Below, one piece after another: positions 58,065 through 64,000 of a DNA stretch of 64,000 nt (within the stretch, counting starts at the first letter, position 1; each line of letters begins with the position of its first letter). The position numbers and the translations under genes are program-made. The stretch lies in contig MNCI01011902.1 in assembly GCA_015680685.1 (NCBI GenBank), positions 6,894 to 70,893 of the forward strand. The letters are read 5' to 3'. The notes beneath the pieces were generated by a model, which did no database searches, had not been told where the DNA came from, and saw only the letters and a program-made list of their open reading frames with translations. This DNA is from Gnetum montanum. Its lineage: Eukaryota > Streptophyta > Gnetopsida > Gnetales > Gnetaceae.

Positions 58065-59587
58065 TCTAGCCTAGCCTAAATTTCAAACATAGATTCTTGG
58101 ATTGGCAAGGTCTTTCATTGCACCACCTCATCAAGAGGCAATTCCTCCTCATTGTCACAAAAGCGAACATCCTTCTTTATAATGGAAGGATCCTTGTTAT
58201 ATTTTTTTTTGCACTTTCGTGTTTTCTCAACTCTCATTTTTCTTTTGCTACCTGCTCAATTAGCCTTTGTATATGATGGACTCTTAATTCCAATAGTATT
58301 TCTTGGGCATAGACCCAAGGGTCCTCTATGTTTTTGAGTGAAGCCCATCTATGATGTGGCAAAGTTGTTCCCTCTAAGAGTAACCATGGCCAAGGCATTA
58401 GTGTAATAATGAATAATATTTGCCCATGGCGGCATCCAAGGGTTTATGTATTCTTTGTTTCCATCCTTGGATTTGCCTTCATAGGTTTGACACTCTAGAG
58501 TATGTATGATATTTGTTATTAAACAATTTTAGCATTGTACCCCATCGTTGGATTGATTCTGGTTCCAAAGACTAGTACTAGCTTTCTGCTTCCTTGATGA
58601 GTGTTCTGGGGAATAGCTTAAGCTTTTGCCAATCATTTTCAATGTTTTGTAAGGCACAAGCATCATGAAAGGCTTGTAGATACATTTGAGGATATGAGTT
58701 ATATCCTCCCTTAAATCTAGTGATATTGTTTATATCTAGTTGCTTGATTTGGCTATCTTTCACATGCCTAGTCTGAATTCTAACAATCTTTACAATGTTG
58801 AGCACATTTTGAGTGGTAGGTAGAGGTTCATCGTCATGATCTTGATGATACCTATGATGTCCTTTGCCATCCCTTCATTCATAGCAGTCTCTGCAATGAT
58901 CATTATTGTCCTACTGCCTGTAGTTCTTTTTGGATTGGGGGAGGAAGTTGACCTGGATGAAGAGGGTGAATAGAGAGGAGGACTACCACCACTATGGTGT
59001 CTTTCATTGCCTCTTCATTTGTCATAGCCATGATCCTTAGAGTTATTGTCATTGTGCTTGTTCGAGTTCCCACTTCGACTTCCGTTCTTAGATCTCCCAT
59101 GATCATGGGACTCACTATTACTAGAACCTATATTGTTGATTACTAATTTAGGATTTGGGTATAGCTCCCCTTCACTAGAGTCAAGAGGTGGAGAGTCTAC
59201 ATGTTGAGAACCCTTAGAAAGAGGTTCCTCATCATCCTTTTGATTTACTAGGAACAAGGGGTTAGTGAACCATTTTCCCTTCATGGCTTTGCAGTGCTTT
59301 TCCTATTACCAATCTTATTTGCTTTGTATCTCAGTGGGACGATAGTCCTAGAAGTCATGATCTTTCACAATGTACTCTCCATGAAGCTCCTTGATGCCCA
59401 ACCATGTAAGAGTTTGGAGTAGCATCTTGGGAATAGATTGGTCCTCCATGTCTCACCACTACATTTGTTCATCCTAATGGAGGATGTAAGTGAAATTGGG
59501 TACAAACTCATTAAGATGAGTGTGCACCACTTTGCATTCTTGTAGTAGTATTGACTTAGAATCATCCCGCTTGTGAGAAGAAGACAT
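58065..59587 (-). pseudogene. gag N-terminal and core part of E1, right of E2
   Basis: ATG 59587 opens MSSSHKRDDSKSILLQE. A Ser/Asn/His-rich linker (59284-59015) leads to the core at 58805-58578 with LDINNITRFKGGYNSYPQ, NIENDWQKLKLFPRTLIKE. It continues to 58070, where E2 enters, and resumes at 38845. Broken by several stops. Confidence 0.8.
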
Positions 59588-59732
59588 TTTTGTTAGAAAC
59601 AGTTTCTTAGTGTGCTTGTAGTATAGTTTTGATTAATTGTTATGATTTAACTTTGGCAAGTTCATCTCAATGATGTTAAGTAATTTTCACTAATCCTAGA
59701 TTGATAGTGCACAGTACTAGTTAAGAATCCCC

Positions 59733-59746
59733 TACAATGACACTAA
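59733..59746 (-). other. Primer binding site of E1
   Basis: Minus strand TTAGTGTCATTGTA followed by GGGGATTC, next to the 5' LTR; resembles TTGGCGCCGTTGCCGGGG-type sites. Confidence 0.65.
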
Positions 59747-60637
59747 TGATGAGTGGCGAGGTACCCCTATGCCCAACCATACGAATCATTAAGGTGTTCA
59801 CGCATGATCCATTGAAATTCCATAGATTCCTAGTGTTTTCATATACAAGATTCAATCTAGAAGGTGAATCCAATTGTGAAATGATCATTGTCTTCCCAAC
59901 CACACTTGCAAGGCTCAATTGTATGGTTTAAGTGTAATTAAGGCACATGTTTTTTATTATTTTATATGTTTTTTACCGAAGGTTGGTAATAGATTGAGGA
60001 TAAATTGATTAACTAGTTCAACTAATTTAATCACTAATTAATAACTAATTATCCTAACATAAGCATCTGATCCCACTTCTCATACAAATCTTGAACACAT
60101 ACAACATTGCTAGATGACCAAGCGTTAAGTGCTATTGGGATTACTAAGTGTTATACATATGCTCAAAGTGGTTGTATTTATGTGTGCTAGTCTATTTAGC
60201 TTAATTAATTAATTACTTAAACTCTTAATCATCTTAGCTTAACTAATAGCTTAATTAATGAAAATAATAAATGCATAAATAAATCATTAAGCTAGTCCAA
60301 GTGCTACAAGGTTTATCAAAAAGCTCATCTTTATTGTCGCACATACTATGGTGCTTAGGTATAACAGTGCTCAAATAAAGATCCGTACACTCCTTGACTC
60401 CTGCTGCAGGCACTTAGAAAGTTATTCTCTCTTATGGAAACAAATTGCAAGAATTTTGCTAGCAACTAAAATTCTAACTCCCCATTAACATGGCGGGGGC
60501 ATCATATTTATAGACCTACTAGGATACCATGTTGATGGATACATGTCAATGTGGGAAACCTTATGTTGATGGGATCCCGTCGACGAGGTTGCATCGATGG
60601 TATCCCGTTGATGCAGTTGATTGAAGACTCTTCATTA
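59747..60637 (-). repeat. 5' LTR of E1
   Basis: 891 bp from TGATGAGTGGCG to CTTCATTA (decayed CATCA), followed by ATCTC (60638-60642). The boundary is supported by resumption of the Penelope-like frame right after it. Confidence 0.88.
60505..60612 (-). promoter_or_regulatory. Phased GTCGAC array and TATA box, 5' LTR of E1
   Basis: GTTGAT 60531, GTCAAT 60545, GTTGAT 60565, GTCGAC 60579, ATCGAT 60593, GTTGAT 60607; TATTTATA 60505-60512. From the TATA box outward: 24, 14, 20, 14, 14, 14. The changes are mostly those expected from decay of CG pairs. Confidence 0.88.
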
Positions 60638-60642
60638 ATCTC

Positions 60643-61660
60643 AAAATGTGATCTTCTTCACTTTTGATGTAGAGTATTTGTACCTAAGTATTCCAAATGA
60701 TAAAAATTCAACACCTTTGTTTGTAATGGTTGATGCCAATTTTTGGGATCACTCTCATCCTCAACAAGATCTTTTTAGTGGTACCATCTCTAGTTTGGTT
60801 GCACTGGTTCTCAAGCATCATTTTTTGAAATTTGATAGAATAATCTTTTAGCAAGTTCATGACACTGTCATGAGTAGCAATTTCATTGTAGTGCTTGCTT
60901 TTTTTTTTGGTCACCTCGGGCAATGTTTGTTTAGTTTAATGGATTGTGCATTACTCCTCTACTATAAGTGTTACATCGATGATGCTTTTGGTATTTAGAA
61001 TGATTCTCTTGATGAACTACAAAATTTTGTTGGCAAGTATAATTCCTCTTTTCCCTCTATCTCCATCACACTAATTATTTCTCAATATTTTGTAAATATA
61101 CTTGATATAGTTTTCTTCAAAGGTCCTTTCTTCTGTGATAGTGGTATTCTTTCTACTCATTATTACCAAAAACTTCGAATGCCTATCAATATATTGTCTT
61201 ATCTTTTTGATATTCCTATCATTAGAAGAAGGCCTTCATCATTGCAAAATTGTAATAATTTTTGTTGAGTGAAACATATCTTGATGACTTCTTTAAGGCT
61301 AAGATGATTTTCTTCAAATAGTTCAGGACTTGCAATAACCTACAAAGTTCCTAATTCATTGCTTTAGCAAGGTTTTTACATCCAATAAAGTTGCTCTTCT
61401 CTAGTCTATTCAAGGAAATATTCATAGGATCAAAAGGACCCTCTTGTTTTCAAACTGGATTTCAGTTGAGTAAATCTTTAAATGTGAGGGTAATCCTAAA
61501 TCATAAAATCTTACGACTTTGGCAACAAGTTCGATGTTTGACAAATGTCATCCCTAAATCTGTTGTCTATTAGAGAAATCCTTCTAAACTACAAAGGTTC
61601 TTGATATGTAGCAAATTTAGCTCTGATCATCAAATTGATGGCCCACCTTTACCAATCTAA
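60643..61660 (+). pseudogene. Penelope-like reverse transcriptase, piece 3 (palm to linker)
   Basis: Motif A reads FFTFDVEYLYLSIP (60651-60692). Motif B near 60850-60885 is QVHDTVMSSN (family QIKGTAMGTP). Motif C is YIDD at 60972-60983, followed soon by an in-frame TAG. Then SLDELQNFVGKYNSSFPSI and VNILDIVFF match the LDEFL..LN.FHPTIKFT ... INFLD block. Near 61220-61330 KKAFIIAKL and LDDFFKAKMIFF follow in a shifted frame, and near 61545-61610 PKSVVY.RNPSKLQRFLICS resembles the P.VAYRR..NL.D.LVRAK linker. No GIY-YIG nuclease was recognised beyond it. The frame is lost several times, so the gene is dead. Confidence 0.75.
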
Positions 61661-62558
61661 AATTATGAGGCTTGAGTTTTTTTTTTCAAAACTTGAAACA
61701 TGTGGCAACTCAGTGTTTTTTTCACAAAGGGCAATTTTCTTCTTATAAATACTTTGCTACCATCCTTGTTTTGGCATACATTTGGCATTCTTTCAAAGCA
61801 AGATGATGAGGGGTAAAATTCCATGAAAGCACTTTGTGAGCTCCAATGTTTGTCATTTTTGCAATTTAATTTAGCATTTTTTTTTGCTTTAGCTGTTGTA
61901 AGCTATATGGTAAAATTTTCAAGTCCAAAAATAAAGATGTTACCCGGGTGCTATGACTCTTGATTTAAAAACTCCAACTCATGAGTTCAATCATAATAAG
62001 TTATCCTAAATTATAAAATTCTAATTACACTATATATCTTCCAATGTAATTATATTACACATAACTAAACTAATATGTTATTCGTTAGTTGGTGCTCCAC
62101 CTTAACAACCCCCCCCTCCCAAACTAAACTAATATGCCTCCAGCGCATCAACGTAAATATGAGTTTTCGTAGAGGAATTAGTGCAGCGGGTGGACAAGTA
62201 CATGGCAGGGCCAGAACGGCAGCAGCCGTGGGCACAGAAACCCAACTAGTATTCCAAGAAACTAAAATCCGGACTCATCCTTCGTCAATGGCGGCAACTT
62301 CACGTACGCACGCAATAACAGTTGTGGGTGGGTGAGCCACCCTCCCTACACAGAAATGAAATGAAATGTAATGGATGGTGATAACGATAATCTCACCATT
62401 CCATTTCATTCCATTCAGCTGCTGGGCGGAGGAGGCCACATTCTAAGCAATTTCATGTCTGCACAGGCCTGAAATGCATTCATGTTCTTGTATTGCACAT
62501 GTATTGTTTTTTTTCTTCTTCTTTTTGTTTTTTTTTCTCTGTTGATTACCCGTTTCAG
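61661..62558. other. Spacer with no assigned gene
   Basis: AT-rich to about 62100, then GC-richer to 62340 with an 86-codon ORF that matches nothing I know. At 62354-62420 GAAATGAAATGAAATG and CATTCCATTTCATTCC could form a hairpin. A T-rich run at 62508-62538 precedes the splice acceptor of the next feature. Confidence 0.45.
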
Positions 62559-62651
62559 GGGAAGTTGCCCAGAACTTGGTTCAAGTCCGTGAATCAGCTG
62601 CCCATGAATGTTGGGGATGAGCATTATGATCCGGTTTCCTCTATGGCTTAA
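62559..62651 (+). pseudogene. Terminal exon resembling plant GH3 beta-glucan exohydrolase
   Basis: After a T-rich tract and GTTTCAG (acceptor, 62552-62558) 31 codons run to [23 protein letters not shown] followed by EHYDP, then VSSMA and the stop. Plant family GH3 beta-D-glucan exohydrolases, secreted cell-wall enzymes that release glucose from beta-glucans, end with a very similar block (GKLP.TWF..VDQLPMN.GD..YDPLFP.GFGL). The last residues differ: another frame reads GFLYGLNE just there, which suggests a frameshift or small deletion. No upstream exon was found between 61660 and 62550, so this is probably a gene fragment. Confidence 0.65.
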
Positions 62652-63187
62652 ACGAGTGTTGTTGTATAGAACATACCATGATTAGTCATTTAATATTCAC
62701 GCGTAGTATTATGGATGATTATCGTCACGCACATTAACCGTGGACTTCGGTCGTTGAGAGTTTCGGAAAACCTTGGGCACCTAACAATACACTGCAAAAT
62801 GAAAATTTCAAAATAATTTTCGCCGATGATGTGGGGAATGGAAAAGAAAAACTCTGATTTCTCTGGTTGTTTATCCATCTTCTCAAGGATGGAATTCTCC
62901 GTTAAAAAAAAAAAAAATTGCCCTGTTTTAAAGATGGGTAAACAAACTTGAAAGAAAACTCTTATGGCTTCAAATTTTTAGGTTCCAAATCTTCTCATCA
63001 ATCTGAGCTTTCGGACGATAGAAAGCATTAGAAACCGTCGGAAACCTTTTTTTTTTCTTTTTAATTTGCAAATAAAAAGGAAGCCATTTCATCGATGGAA
63101 TGCGTTGCGGTGCTGTGAAAAATGAAGGATGCTGAGTTTGGTGGAAAAATGTCTGCCCAGAGGAATCCAATGCAAATATATTTCTTC
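62652..63187. other. Spacer, nothing firmly recognised
   Basis: Mixed composition with A- and T-runs (62905-62918, 63047-63057). A minus ORF of 66 codons (62970-63170) has no recognisable feature. Confidence 0.4.
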
Positions 63188-63530
63188 TATTGTAATTCTG
63201 AATTTTGTATAAAAAAAAAAGTTCGGTTTGCTACAATAAAATCTATGTAATTCTGATGGGTTAAACCGTTAAACTTCCTTAAACTCCCAAAAAATGGAAG
63301 ACTCTCTTGTACAAAAATTTGTAATTCTGATTAGGTTAAACTTCCTTGAACTCCCGTAAAATGGTGGACTCTCATGAACAAAAAGAGTTTGCCTCACAAT
63401 TGGGTTGAAAATTCTAAAAATATTTGCTCTATGTAAAATCGTTGTAATTTTAATTCCACATTTTGTATAGGAAAAGTTCGCAAAAAGTTTGGTGTGACAG
63501 TAAAATCGTTGCTGATAAGGAGTTCAGTAG
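63188..63530. repeat. Imperfect short duplications
   Basis: GGTTAAAC..TTAAACTTCCTTAAACTCC with about 50 bp after it (63260-63325) recurs at 63332-63385, and TTTTGTATARRAAAAGTTCG with flanking GTAATTYTRATT occurs at 63206-63226 and 63462-63482. Local duplications, no gene. Confidence 0.55.
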
Positions 63531-64000
63531 AAAATGTATACTACTAGAACCTTAACCATATGAAAGACTTGTGAATAGAAAAGAGTTTTGTTACAACTTA
63601 AAAATCTATTTAGTTATTTAATTTAGTTATTTAATTTAATGCATGTGATTAATTTTTTAATGCTGTTAAATGTGTATTATTGTTGTTACTTTCTGACATA
63701 AGTGAATGCTCTCTTATTGTTAAAGTGTGTCGTTAAAGTTTTGTATCTTGTTTTACTACTATTTGGAGCTTGGTTATAGATCTACTATATATTTTATAAT
63801 TAAATGTAGAAATCTAATTATCTTTGTAAGTTTTTTTAGTTATCATACTTTTACAAGTATTTGGCTATGTATATTTTATTCTTTATGCACATTCAATTAT
63901 TATTATGCATATTCAATTATGTACCTTTATGCTTTATTATACATATATAGTTATCCATCTTTTATTTTTTACTATGTACATGTGATTATCTAATACTCTA
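63531..64000. other. AT-rich end of window
   Basis: TTTAGTTATTTAATTTAG-type repeats near 63607-63640 and AT-rich sequence to the end. No feature supported. Confidence 0.5.

Larger units (their letters stand above)
27919..60637 (-). mobile_element. Ty3-type LTR retrotransposon E1, host of the nest
   Basis: Outer LTRs 27919-28813 and 59747-60637 are flanked by exact duplications ATCTC (27914-27918, 60638-60642). Without the nested E2 and S2 the element is about 12.6 kb. Minus-strand order: 5' LTR, primer site, gag (split by E2), protease, reverse transcriptase, integrase (split by S2), T-rich repeat, tail, ORF2, primer site, 3' LTR. The DLGS-type protease, the pol order and the extra ORF downstream of pol fit the Tat/Athila side of plant Ty3 elements (inferred). 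Its LTRs differ at roughly one site in eight by hand count. All ORFs are broken. Confidence 0.88.

Noticed and set aside
62075-62335. ORF of 86 codons as a GH3 exon
   Set aside because: It shows no GH3 motif and no acceptor in a suitable position.
1-64000. tRNA, rRNA or organellar DNA insertions
   Set aside because: No cloverleaf with conserved T-loop, no rRNA motif and no plastid or mitochondrial gene was recognised by eye.

Overview
The window reads as intergenic DNA from a large-genome land plant, most likely a gymnosperm. The reasons are stacked, heavily mutated LTR retrotransposons, a Penelope-like element (a class reported from conifers), AT-rich composition, and only scraps of host gene sequence. 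No intact host gene was found. The clearest host coding piece is a 31-codon terminal exon resembling the C-terminus of a plant family GH3 beta-glucan exohydrolase (62559-62651). All positions and motif calls are by eye; no search was run.

Layout. 1-4422 is the 3' part of Ty3-type element A (+), with gag and protease, no reverse transcriptase, and a 3' LTR. 4730-6710 is a copia-type LTR (-) interrupted by Ty3-type solo LTR S1 (5419-6241). 7040-8713 is a possible LTR. 8714-9412 is GC-richer and holds two unassigned ORFs. 9650-11532 is a broken ORF of the plant transposon-protein type (-). 12522-15181 is copia gag, primer site and 5' LTR (-). 16761-20371 is an LTR element (T, +) with an unrecognised ORF.

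The right two thirds are one nest. A Penelope-like reverse transcriptase gene (+) survives in three pieces: 20600-21008, 27512-27918 and 60643-61660. It was split by Ty3-type element B (+, 21009-27506, duplication CTTGC) and by element E1 (-, 27919-60637, duplication ATCTC). E1 carries gag, pol and an extra 3' ORF. Its gag was split by E2 (38846-58064). The 5' LTR of E2 was split by E3 (48640-57804, duplication ATAGT), which has gag and the extra ORF but no pol. A solo LTR, S2 (34115-35032, duplication ATGTT), sits in the integrase region of E1. A and B share a pol deletion and look like a non-autonomous lineage. E1 and E2 carry damaged pol genes.

The most striking observation is in the LTR promoters. 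Upstream of the TATA box, every Ty3-type LTR here with that region intact has a row of 6-bp palindromes on a fixed grid. The nearest starts 22-25 bp before the TATA box, the next is 14 bp further out, the next 20 bp (17-20), and later ones 14 bp apart. The palindrome itself differs by subfamily (GATATC, GTCGAC or ATCGAT, GACGTC-like), while the spacing is kept. The copia-type LTRs and element T, which otherwise look unrelated, also carry rows of GACGTC-like palindromes spaced 14 or 20 bp. This suggests a shared promoter code in which spacing is conserved and the recognised sequence is swapped. I know of no description of it.
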